This document shows, in pieces, positions 54,411-64,000 of a DNA stretch of 64,000 nt (its first letter is position 1; each line of letters starts with the position of its first letter). This stretch comes from Eudorina sp. 2006-703-Eu-15 (Eukaryota > Chlorophyta > Chlorophyceae > Chlamydomonadales > Volvocaceae): positions 620,001 to 684,000 of the forward strand of contig BDSI01000007.1 of NCBI GenBank assembly GCA_003117195.1, written 5' to 3'. A model generated the notes under the pieces. The model saw only the letters and a list, made by a program, of their open reading frames with translations. It had not been told where the DNA came from and ran no database searches. The translations under genes were made by a program, and so were the position numbers.

Positions 54411-57400
54411 ATGAAGGGCCCACTGCTGGATAGTGTCGAGGATCCTGACCTGAAAATGAAAAGGCCTTTCTTACGTGAGAGAGCTGTCATTCCGTGGTAC
54501 ATCAGGTAACGCCCTGCCCTTCCACGCCTTCAAGGGCTTGGTCGTCCGGACTGCTTGCCAGCCTTTTACTGCCATTTTCCGCGAATTGATGAAAGCATGT
54601 GACGGCCTTGAAGTCAGAACAAGCACGGAATACTCGGTTGTCGGAGACGACGCGCTTCCCGTTACGGTAGTAGTCCTGGGTTTTGTCAGTCCCCGGCCAA
54701 AGACTGTGTTCCGCTTGACTGCTTTGCAGGTATGCGCCGCTTCTTATCGTGTCCGGGGTCTTCACCTTGGTTTTCCTTTCTGGGCAGCCCATCGTCAGCG
54801 TCCCGGCCGGACACTTGGCAGTTGTGGACTTCTTCGGTACGTGGAACCCACGGCTTTACGTGCTTTCACACCGCACCTCGTTATTGCGCCCTGCAAACCC
54901 CCATCACGACCCTTTCCTATCCGTCGCACAGGCTATGTGCCAACGGCCACCATTCCGTCGGGACTGCACTTGAAGACACCATTTGCCAGCGTCCACTGCT
55001 ACTCCCTCAAAACCCAGTTGATGGAGCTGACACTGAACGTGCCCACTACCGAGGGCCTTATTGTTGAGCTGGACGGTAAGGTCCACGGTTCTCAGTTGTC
55101 AACTGCTGCTGTGTTGTGCTCTTGGCCTCGGTAGCGGTTATTGGTGAATTAGTGAGTGCGACCGCGAAACCCACTATCGGTGCCCACCAGAGAGACTCTT
55201 CGTTGCACGGATTGGGCGTGGCGGTCACTCCACACATGCAGCGCAAAACCACATCGATCATCCGTCCCATCGCCGTTGTCTCGCGGAATGAGCTCAACAC
55301 CTCCCCTTGGCCCGCTCCCACCTGTCGACATCATATCGATCCAGTTTCCATCAATCATCGTATCCACGGCAACATGGTCCGTAACCTGTACCTAACCGTC
55401 GGGAATAACTACAAAGAGGTGCGGGACAGACGCAGCGTCACTGTGCAAACACTATGACATGACGTGTCGTTGCGCGTGGCAATAATCCGCAGCCTGGCCG
55501 CGATGATGGTTTGGTCACATAGGCATCTTGTCCCGGCCTCCCTCGCAACCGTCCTGCCTTCTTGTCTGACCTTTCAACACATCGGCCACATGCACGCCCG
55601 GCGAGGAACACCAACCAAGATCGCAATTTCGCACGTGCGAAGATATGTGTGCGGCGCCCTAACACGGCCGGCGTCGTCGTCGTCGTCGTCCTCGTGGCGC
55701 TTGTCGATGTTTCTTTCCTGCAGATTGTGCTGCTGCCCGAGGTGACAAGCACTGTGCGCAGCCTGACCGCCAGCGTCTCCTCCAAGGCGCTCTACTCCGC
55801 GGGTCGCGACGAGCTGTCGGCCGGCATCAAGCAGCAGCTGAACACCAAGCTCTCGGCCCGCGGGATCGAGATCGAGGAGGCCATGTTGCGCAAGGTGGTT
55901 CTGCCGGTGAGTCACTACTGCGGCGGTCAGGGTCGCGCATCGGTACCGCACACAACCCGCTGATCTGGGTCGGGCGGGTTTCTTGCTTAAATCAACCCAA
56001 TGATCTGGGTCGGGGGCGGGTTGCGCGATTGGTGGGAACTAGTTGCGGCAGTGCCCCCTGATGCGGCCCTGACGCGCACAAGGCTTCTCATTGCTGCGAG
56101 CAGTATCAGCGATTATGTAGGACTGCCCTCCGGTGTGTCCCCACTCACGTTGGCCGTTGTTCATGGACCTGTGCGGATGGGCCGCCGCAGCATTTGGTGA
56201 CCAACGCCATCGAGCAGAAGCTGATGGCGGAGCAAGACAGCCAGCGGATGGAGTTCATCCTCACAAAGGGTGCGTACGTGCTTTCCTGGCCGCCGGTCCT
56301 CCAGCCAGCGTTTGACCTTTTCGTCTTAGCATCTGGGTTGGATCGTAGTGATCCGGGGATGCAATAGCCGGTTGTGGTTGTGGCTGTTTTACTCCCGGTG
56401 CCCTATTCCGACTGGGATGTCGCCGCGGAGGCATCGTGGTTGCCGCCGCGCGTGCCGGTCCGCTCGCTCCATCGCCAGCAGGGCATTTGTGTGTCGACGG
56501 CAAAGGCAACGGTAATTCGTTCATTTCCACTGAGCGCGTGTGGCACCCCTGCTGGTCCTTCCTCCCTGACGGCCCCGGGTATCCGGGCCTCCACCACGCC
56601 CACAGGGGTAGTTGCACGGATCGAAGCACAGCACAGTGGCTCCCCGGTGCGGACCCTTTCCATCCCTTCCGTGGGGGCCTTAAGTCACTCCGTGGGGGCC
56701 TTAAGTCACACCGTGTCACACATGGGTTATGGCCCCGACGACTGCTGATGGACCCTAAACCCTTTGACCCGTGCTGCTGTGGCCACCCTTGACACACAGA
56801 GCGTCAGGAAGCCGATCGGAAGCGTATCGAGGCGCAGGGCATTGCCGACTTCCAAACTATCGTGTCCCAGGTAGGCACGGCGCTTGGCAGGTGCCTTCCT
56901 CTTTGCTGTGGGGGCACGGATGGGCAGCAGGGTTGGGTCTACAGCAATGATCAGGGCGACTGGCTTGGTCCTATGGGGATGCGATGTACGATACCGGGTA
57001 GCTGCCCGCTGTGAACTCAGGCCTCCCGGGTGGGCATCTTCAGGGGTGGACCGACAGCCTTGCGCCGGCTTTGCGCCGCACATTGGGTTTCAGAACCGGG
57101 GATATGGTGACGGCATTGTTCATCGTTCGCACAGAGATGCTGGCTTGGTCTGTAACGTAAACGCCTGTTTCCATGATTCACTAAGGCTCCCCCTTTGCAA
57201 TTGTGTAATTGGCGCGTCGTCTGGGCTTGCCTGTTTTAAAATGTCCCCTGTCGACTCCAAAACCTCTCCTCACCTTGTCGTAGGGCATCAGCGATGCCCT
57301 GCTGGAGTGGAAGGGCATCGAGGCGACGGAGCGGCTGGCTAACTCGCCCAACGCAAAGGTGCGCGGCCGCTATTAACTGACGTGCTTTGACGGCGGAACA

Positions 57401-57808
57401 CGTGCCTTCCTGACATTTTACGCTGCTTTACAATGTGGCCATTACTGGGGCCGCCTCTCGGCCCTGGATGTGATGAACACAGCGGCGTTGAATTCGGGAA
57501 GAGGCTTTGGCTGTCACCGATGGCCCGTTCATGGAGGGGGTCCACCATAACCTGTTTCCCCGTCGCGCTGTTGGCAGAGGGCGCGGGGCCGATGCGTTAG
57601 AGCCGGTGCGTAGGAGCCGCACCTCTCGTTATGTCTGCTGTGCGGTTGCGCTCTGCCTGCCGTGCAGGTGGTTGTGGTCGGCAATGGTAAGAACGGCCTT
57701 CCGCTGATCCTAGGCGACGGCAGCGGCAGCAGCAGTAACAGCGGCAACACACCTAGCGACACGAGGGCGCAAACTTCCGCTAATAAGGGAGCTGGAGGCA
57801 CGGCTTAG
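54411..57808 (+). CDS. SPFH/Band-7 domain protein (prohibitin/stomatin-like), intact copy
   Basis: Nine exons with consistent phases give 322 residues: 54411-54505, 54730-54836, 54932-55075, 55345-55418, 55724-55906, 56191-56269, 56800-56870, 57284-57358 and 57668-57808. The N-terminus is short, then comes one membrane segment at about residues 32-50 (IRYAPLLIVSGVFTLVFLSG). The Band-7 domain follows: PAGHLAVVDFFG, TLNVPTTEGLIVELDV, NLYLTVGNNYKE and SAGRDELSAGIKQQLN. Next are the coiled-coil part (AIEQKLMAEQDSQRMEFIL, RKRIEAQGIADFQTIVSQ) and the conserved end GISDALLEWKGIEATERLAN with VVVVGNGKNGLPLILG. The tail is Ser/Gly-rich. Such proteins form large ring scaffolds in membranes. The tail type is that of bacterial and cyanobacterial 'prohibitin family' proteins, so plastid or mitochondrial location is possible; no clear presequence is visible. 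Start: the first ATG giving an open exon 1. Confidence 0.94.
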
Positions 57809-59503
57809 GCTGATCAAGAGAGTAAAGGATGCCCGGTCTCGTAAACATTCCCAGACCATCAACCTGCAGGAGAGGGGCGCGTGTACGACTACTGGGACTG
57901 GCCAGTGACATAGGGGTTGGGACGTACGTGCGCAGGTTGACGCCTTATAACAGGGATAATCGTATGAGCTGAGCATTGAGTATTGGTTACTGGGACGGAG
58001 GCGGAGACGAACAGGTCGAGCCACTTGCGAGGGACGGACGGAGGAGAGAGGACGGACGGAGACATACCTCCACGGGGCAAGTATTGCGCTATGGATTGAC
58101 TACCGTTCTGCAATGGACGACACATGCGCCGCAGCTGCTGATGGAGGGCCGTCTTGAGGCGCAAGCTTCACTGGCGCTGTCTGCCCTGCCTGCATCGCGT
58201 CTTGACTGATCGACTGACTGATTGACTGATCGCGTCTTGACTGATATCCAGCCGAATGACTGGAGAAATGGGTACTGTTACAGCGGACGGCAGCAAGTTG
58301 CAGAGGGACACCCGCGTGTTGCCCGCTCGCACATTGCGTGGCGCGCTGTGCTATGAACTTGTGATGCTTGCACTTGGTCTCCACTCGCGCCGCCATGTTG
58401 CACGCGCTTTGACCATTGGAACGGTGCAGTTCGCGTTCTCCAGCGCTGGATTACCGGCGACTAACGGCTCGTCGGCAAGCCAGGAGGGGTGTAGTACTGG
58501 TGCTTTCCTATGCAAACTCTACTCGAAGCTTCTTCGCCAGTAATGTATTCTGAACCTGATGGGGCACTGAACGCCTGAGGACACTTGCTGTTCGGCGGCG
58601 ATTTACGGCATGCACGCAAGGCGTGTCTGCGATGGGCGGATGGCCATGTCAGCCGGTCATTCACCAACTTGTTTGTAACGTTACTGGAATGCCCGGCGGT
58701 CGAAGCGTTACCATTCCCCGGATCAGCCCCTGACGTAGGCAATGTAGCACAATCGGTCGGTCCGTGTATACCGTCCATGTGAAACGGTCTGTTGTTGCGT
58801 CGTCGATAATTGATAGATATCGCGCACACCGCTGGGTAGCCGCGCGCTCTGTTTGTAAGACAAGTTCGGGCAGCCGGTCGTCGGCCCACGTGGTTCAGAA
58901 TACGGGTCACCTATGCGGTTGGCTTCACACGACCCTCTTCACACGACATGGACGCTGTCAGCCCGCAGCCAGCGCGCCACACATAACCCCCATAACCCCC
59001 ATACGGGCAGGCCCCTGATGGTGGCTCGCGAGCCCCCGTTGCCTTCCAAGACTTCGGGCCACCGCGCTTGGCCATAGCTTCTCCACAAATATGGAAAGCG
59101 CGAGGCCCAACAACTATTCGCACACGTAAACGTCACTTGCAGTATGTATGACAAAGAGACAAGGCGATGTGCGAAGCCCCCATGAACTAAACATGAACAC
59201 CGCGATGCAGGCTGTCAACGGGCGAACACCGCGGCACTCGTCCCTCTGTACACCGCGGCCAGGTACGAATGCGCCTTCCCATCCCTCCACCCACGGCACC
59301 CATGCCTCATTTACCCCTTCCCAACCCCACGCGCCGTGATGCTGCACATTCGGCCACCAGCCCAGCCCACCCCGCTGACGATACGTCAGCGCACCGCCAC
59401 CCATTGAAAATACGGGCCCGGCTGGTTCAGGCGGGTTTCTCGCTCAACACACAGCACCGCGGGTGGGCCCCAGCCCCGGTGGTCACCGCTGTCCTGCGTC
59501 ACG
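57809..59503. other. 3' part of duplication unit 2 and flank of the EF-hand gene
   Basis: No independent gene is recognised. The duplicated sequence ends near 59295. At 59434-59460 lies one more copy of the GGCGGGTTTC..AACACAC motif, in the 3' flank of the EF-hand gene. Confidence 0.5.
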
Positions 59504-61376
59504 CTACGCCAGTACCGCCTTGAACTCCTCGTACGTCAGGGTGCCGTTGATTTCGTGCTCCGCATCCTTCGCCAGTCGGTCCAAGTTGATCGTCAATTCA
59601 AACTCCTGGATCGGCCGACGGCAGCGGCAGCCGTGACAGCAGCAGCAGCAGCAGGGTGTGTTTAGAGCAAGGCAACCCGCCGGCTGCATGCGTGTTCACC
59701 GACTCACGCGTCTCCCTGCTGCTCAGAGGTCAGGTGAGGTCAGCGCCCGCCCGCCACCAAGGACGACCCCCTCCCCTCCCCGCTCCCCGCCTCACTCACC
59801 TCGCAGATGGCCTTGAGCTTGTCCAGGGAGATCTTGCCGCTGCGGTCAATCTGCGGTCCATCGGGACAGCCGCGGCCACGTCGGGGTCAAGGTATCCTGT
59901 CTGTCGCCGATTCAAACGCATCCTCGCGTTGTGCAGAGGACCGGTGTAGTTTGACCATACATCCCGTTCACTTGCGGCGCACACACGCGCGCGCGCACGC
60001 ATGCTGTCATGCATGCTGGGTGGCGACGAGTGGCCCGGCAGGAATAATAACAGGTGGGCCACTCCCCGCAATCCACCGGACGTGCCCCGGACCGTTCGCT
60101 TGCTCAGGTCGCTCTCCCAGGCGCTGGCACTCGTCGTGGCCGCAACACGCCGTACGACCGCCCGTTCTGCAGGTCAGACCGGCCCCCGCCATGCGTCACC
60201 CAGCTCCGCTCCGAAACCCGTTTCACTCCATAGCCCCAGTTTCCCGCCCTCTACCCCGACCCGCGGGTCCACGCCTCCACCGGCCAAACCCACGGGCCAA
60301 ACCCTCCCTCCCTCCACGCCAAAAAAGCGGCACCCACGTTGCCTCCGAGGGCCACAAAGGCATCCAGGGTGTCCAGTTCGTCCGCGTCCCGGGCGGAGAG
60401 CGCCTTATTGAACTGGATGACCCGAACGAACTCGGTGAACTCGATGCAGCGGCTGCCCTCCTCGTCCACCTGCGCGGCAGCAGGGGGAGAGGCTCAGCAG
60501 CAGAATACGGCCGGCCGTGTGGACAAGACACAAGAGACCCGTGGGCCTGCGCTTGTGCCGGGTGGCTGTGCGGGGCAAGTGTTTCGGGGTTGCCACCCTG
60601 CCCAGCCCTGACCGCAGATTGCGGCATCCAGCGGGAGGGAGGCCTGTTCTGCGAGGGCGTAGGGCCGTGCCGGCTGAGTTTGGGGAAGTCTGCAGGTGTG
60701 ATGCGCGTCGCTGTGTGGGCCAAGGATTTAAGGGCCAGAACCCGACGACGATGTAGCAGAAAGGCCCGCCATGCAACCAAACATACATGGGATCCGCTTC
60801 CGTGGCTGTACGTTACGTGTGCTTTCAGGGGCAGCAGCTGTGAAATGGCGCGCACAGGGATGCCTGCGTGCTCAGGGGGCCGCGGCCGGTGCCCACCATG
60901 GGCTGGGCATCCAATGTACTGCAACCATGCAGTCAGGAGATACGCATTGCCGCTGTTTCGCTGCGCCCCTCCCACCCGCACCAGAAATCTGACCGTCATA
61001 GGTGCACAACAGCGTAAACCCACCTGGCTTATCATCACGAACATTTCCTCCTCTGATGGGTTTTGACCCAAAGCCGACAACGCTGTCCGCAAATCCTTTG
61101 TGTCGATGGTCCCACTGGACTCCTTGTCAAACATGTTGAACGCTTTTCGACACATCTCCAACTGCGCGCCAGAAAAGCACAGTCCCACGTATTGCGAAAT
61201 GTATCCTCACGTAGCTGACATGAAGCACTATGCAAGCTCCTGAGGGCAATTCTGTATAGTCATACCACAGACACGCTGTACAGCGTTGTTTGGAACACCG
61301 CGAGTTTGCGCACCTCGTCCTCATTCAACGGTGGTAAATTTGTGCTGTAGGGACCATCTCTAGGCTTGCTAGGCAT
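59504..61376 (-). CDS. calmodulin/centrin-superfamily protein with four EF-hands
   Basis: Exons from right to left: 61376-61314 (MPSKPRDGPYSTNLPPLNED), 61161-61024 (LEMCRKAFNMFDKESSGTID, LRTALSALGQNPSEEEMFVM), about 60469-60339 (DEEGSRCIEFTEFVRVIQFN, ADELDTLDAFVALGGN), about 59860-59815 (IDRSGKISLDKLKAICE) and about 59600-59504 (EFELTINLDRLAKDAEHEIN, GTLTYEEFKAVLA). About 150 residues, the calmodulin/centrin/troponin C length. EF-hand 1 (DKESSGTIDTKD) is near-canonical but ends in Asp. EF-hands 2-4 lack several ligands, so calcium binding is probably limited to one or two sites. Spacing ALGxNPSEEE is as in calmodulin's second helix. Flagellar or centrosomal proteins of this size are common in green algae, but I cannot assign one. 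The third intron at about 59655 holds a copy of the dispersed AACACAC motif, inverted. Confidence 0.92.
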
Positions 61377-61862
61377 TGCGTCAGCTCGTTCGAAATAAGT
61401 AAAGCGTGAAATAAAGCTTGAAATCAGCCGTCTAAGCTTGTATAAGAAGGCAGCGAAAGACGTTATTAAGGCAATACCAAATATGCATTACACATTTGGA
61501 TAATTACTGAGCCGTTACCGATAATTAGTTCTTAGACGAAAGAAGGACGCATTCAGGTTGCAGTTGTACGGTTGGACGATCAAGCTCAAGTAGAACACTC
61601 GTTTCTCTCCAACGATAACGACAAAATAAGCTTTTACAGTCTGAAAGATATCCCGTGTGTATAAAATGTACAAACATTACAGACATTGTTCTGCACGCGG
61701 GCCTGAGTCAGCCAGGTAGTTAATGGGCACCACTATGAATAAAACGCTATGAAGGAACCTGATTGGAAATATATTTGAAATATTAACGCAAGCGGGCCTG
61801 GTATAGTGTGAGGTCTCAAGGACACGCGGCGACGACGACTACGGCTCCGACTTACGATCCAT
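61377..61862. other. divergent AT-rich region
   Basis: About 485 bases between the EF-hand gene (minus) and a hypothetical gene (plus). Promoters of both are expected here. Nothing else recognised. Confidence 0.5.
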
Positions 61863-63356
61863 GAACATGACGGCCAATCCAGTATATTCTGGTAGCATTT
61901 ACATTGAGAGGGTATGTTTGGATTCTCGTTGAGTGTAGTCAACTAACCGTGCTGCTGGTGGATGGGCGTCTTTACGTCTCCCGTACCCCTGAACCGTTGT
62001 GTGGAGAGCTTTTGCGCAACAGTTGTTGTCTTTGTTTATATATACCTTTTGTTCTGCTGGGTTTTGCCTGTCGTGAACATCTTTGCGGCCGTGTAGGCTC
62101 CGCCCTCTCCAGCCGTCAGTGCGCGAAAATCGAGCGTGTTCAAGGACACTCCACGCAAGAAACGATGGATTATTCCAATAGTCATTACAATTCTCCTTGC
62201 AGTGGCGCTTGCCATTGGTGTCGGTGTTGGACTCGCCTTACGTCGACAGGGCCACGAGGTAGAACGCATTGTTAGAAGGGCATTGCGGGGCAAGAGCAAT
62301 TTTGCAGATAAATTCATACATAATAAAAATTAACTATATTTGAGCCTTGTCGCTTCGTCTTCGCATAAATGTCATCGTCGTAGCCGACACGCTGTGGGCG
62401 CGCGCTTTCGCTGGACTTCAGGCGCATGCAGGCTTTTCTTTGGCGTTCACATGTTTTTTTGGCGTGAAAACCCTTTTCGACAATGACCTGGCGCTGCTTC
62501 CGTCATTCAAACGGATGCACGCGTCGCGGCCGCGCTCGACCGATTACCGCTTTGTGAACCACTCGTGCCTGTGCAGGGCTCAGCACCGCCCGCCGCGCGC
62601 AGCAACGAACGAGTTGCAAACCTATCCACAGTTGCAAGTAAGCTTCTGCAGTACATACCCGTTGATACACGACAAGCGGATACGAACGAGTTAATCGAGT
62701 CATACCTCAATCAGGTATGGTGGCCAGGATTCCAGATCAGAGCATATCACCTTGCGCGATGCGGATAGACTGGCGCGAACTCTTAGCCGCTGAATCCTTA
62801 CCCCGTCAATTTGCACCTAGAGGTGTGGCTGACACGCTCTTGCCCACTACCGTATCATGAACACAAACCTTCGGCCCCGCCCTGGTCCGCTTGGGGCCTG
62901 TGGACGTGTAGCGGCCACGTCCCCTGTCCCGCAATGCCCGAAAGGCGACATTACGCCACTTACCCTTCACGGGCACGTACGGCGGGGCTCCCCGCTTTCA
63001 CACGCTTCGGGCGAAGGAACCACTGCGGCCAGGCCACTTCAAAGCCAACATGATCAGTCATTAAAGGAAGGAAAAAAGGAATGGATACTGCAATACGGGC
63101 CCCGAAAGGGAGCAACGGTTCGACCCGGGAGCTGCAACTCGTTACCTTGCTGCCACCGGTTCCCGGGTCCATCCCCGGTGCCCTCCGTCCGCCCAGTCAG
63201 CAGCTCGTGTTGAGCTTGCTCCCCGCCCTCGCTGCGCAGCTGTCTCGCTTTGAGCCGCTGGCGCAGTTGCTGGCCGCCGTGCTCCCCGGCATGGGGCTCA
63301 ACGAAACCGCCATCCAGCCTCAGGCGATTCAAGTCCTGCTGCAGACGTGGATGGAG
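61863..63356 (+). CDS. hypothetical single-pass membrane protein, exon set tentative
   Basis: Four plausible exons: about 61860-61915 (MNMTANPVYSGSIYIER, then GTATGT), about 62113-62333 (DTPRKKRWIIPIVITILLAV, ALAIGVGVGLALRR, one membrane helix preceded by Lys/Arg), 62573-62714 (NERVANLSTVASKLLQYIPV, ADTNELIESYLNQ, then GTATGG) and about 63130-63357 (LPALAAQLSRFEPLAQLLAA, QPQAIQVLLQTWME, then GTAAGC). The second exon's frame closes at 62333 unless an earlier donor is used, and phases were not all reconciled, so these may belong to more than one gene. The last exon is rich in hydrophobic helices. No family recognised. A further exon may lie beyond 63400. Confidence 0.4.
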
Positions 63357-63402
63357 GTAAGCGGAGTGATACCGGTCCTGGACTAAATACTGTAGATTGT
63401 AT

Positions 63403-63437
63403 CTCCCGAGCAGAGCAGAGCAGAGCAGAGCAGAGCA
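63403..63437. repeat. GAGCA pentanucleotide repeat
   Basis: About six AGAGC units (CGAGCAGAGCAGAGCAGAGC) in the intron or flank after the last exon of the hypothetical gene. Confidence 0.9.
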
Positions 63438-63744
63438 GGGTGGGGTGGAGTTCCTTACCACCTGCCGCACGAGCACTCGCTCGAAGGTGTCCCCGTCGTC
63501 CAAGCTGTCAGCTCCATTCCACACTCACAGCCGGGCACTGGGGCCAGCAGCCACGGATGATCCATCAGCGACCCATAGGTCAGTGGCACGCTGGCAGCCT
63601 TAGGGTTCATGGCCGCGGCGATCCGTACAACCAAAGCCTGAAGCCGCAGCATCCATCCTATCCGGTTAGGTACGGGCATGCAAGCCCACCGTGAATTCCT
63701 CCTCCTACGAAGGCGCTCGGACCTCGACCCACCCCTCGGCGAAT

Positions 63745-63882
63745 CGCGGCGCCAAACATGGAGCACAGCGGCGTCGTACAGCACTTGAGGTCAGGGTGGC
63801 TATCTTAAGATATAAATATCTATTCGGCCGAAAAACTTCTGAAATTTTAGATACTTTTGGCCTGCCAAAACATGGAGTTTAA
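63745..63882 (+). pseudogene. possible helix-turn-helix fragment of a DNA transposase
   Basis: The frame ending at 63882 reads RTALEVRVAILRYKYLFGRK followed by TSEILDTFGLPKHGV and a stop. The spacing of hydrophobic and Gly/Pro residues resembles the N-terminal helix-turn-helix of Tc1-like transposases. There is no catalytic region before the window end. The composition drops to AT here relative to the flank. Weak evidence. Confidence 0.25.
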
Positions 63883-64000
63883 GATACTTTGACCCCTTGT
63901 GTGGGACATGATATCTTCCCGTTGACATATACTCGAACGAGTGATGGGGTCCCTGAAATCTCCCACCCGGGGTCGGTACTCGTCGTCTGCAGTCATCTAT

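Larger units (their letters stand above)
51415..59295. repeat. segmental duplication, unit 2 (about 7.9 kb)
   Basis: Direct copy of 39822-47760, starting CATAGCAATCTTTCGAAAGC. It carries the intact Band-7 gene and a splice-consistent but still uncertain version of gene X. The flanks differ completely from those of unit 1. Confidence 0.97.

Noticed and set aside
62347..62694. 115-codon frame overlapping the hypothetical membrane-protein locus
   Set aside because: Out of frame with the better-supported segment NERVANLSTVASKLLQYIPV that ends at a good splice donor.
1..64000. Search for CRISPR arrays, prokaryotic operons, phage genes or toxin-antitoxin pairs
   Set aside because: All convincing genes are eukaryotic and intron-split. 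The repeats lack spacer structure and no prokaryotic gene was recognised.

Overview
The window looks like nuclear DNA of a green alga, probably a chlorophyte of the Chlamydomonas/volvocine type. The genes are GC-rich and broken by many short phase-consistent introns. There is a nuclear gene with a chloroplast transit region and a thylakoid-transfer signal. Introns are packed with simple repeats, and ordinary eukaryotic families are present (KDEL receptor, SAP30, DEAH helicase, EF-hand protein). No bacterial operon, CRISPR array or phage feature is visible. The species assignment is inference.

Layout. 0-6 kb: a minus-strand RING-H2 ubiquitin ligase with SUMO-interaction-like motifs at its N-terminus. 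6-11.9 kb: intergenic DNA with a 51-base hairpin, a very large inverted repeat (arms about 1.2 kb) carrying broken copies of a small coiled-coil gene, a second hairpin and a tRNA-like SINE candidate. 11.9-28.5 kb: one minus-strand gene of about 25 exons encoding a DHX34-type RNA helicase. Its introns hold many micro/minisatellites and a nested tRNA-Ala gene. 28.76-29.9 kb: a divergently transcribed gene for a small thylakoid-targeted protein. 30-33 kb: non-coding, with a 31-base satellite. 33.1-34.1 kb: SAP30. 34.9-36.7 kb: ERD2/KDEL receptor (minus). 37-39.8 kb: a 2H-phosphoesterase (LigT-like) gene.

39.8-59.3 kb is a direct segmental duplication. Two copies of about 7.9 kb are separated by a 3.65-kb spacer holding a 5'-truncated LINE and a gene for an 11-residue-repeat coiled-coil membrane protein. 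Each unit carries an unrecognised gene and an SPFH/Band-7 (prohibitin-like) gene. The second Band-7 copy has an uninterrupted 322-codon model over nine exons. The first has 1-base and 4-base deletions in coding exons and is a probable pseudogene. Identity between the units is patchy, with near-identical blocks that suggest gene conversion.

59.5-61.4 kb: a four-EF-hand protein (minus). 61.9-63.4 kb: a hypothetical single-pass membrane protein (plus). The right edge holds a weak helix-turn-helix/transposase-like fragment.

The genes are unrelated housekeeping functions (ubiquitin/SUMO, RNA quality control, chromatin, secretion, photosynthesis, membrane scaffolding, calcium), as expected for a eukaryotic chromosome. 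I found no dedicated new multi-gene system. The strongest unusual signals are the SIM-RING protein, the giant inverted repeat, the asymmetric decay and conversion of the duplication, and several short dispersed motifs.
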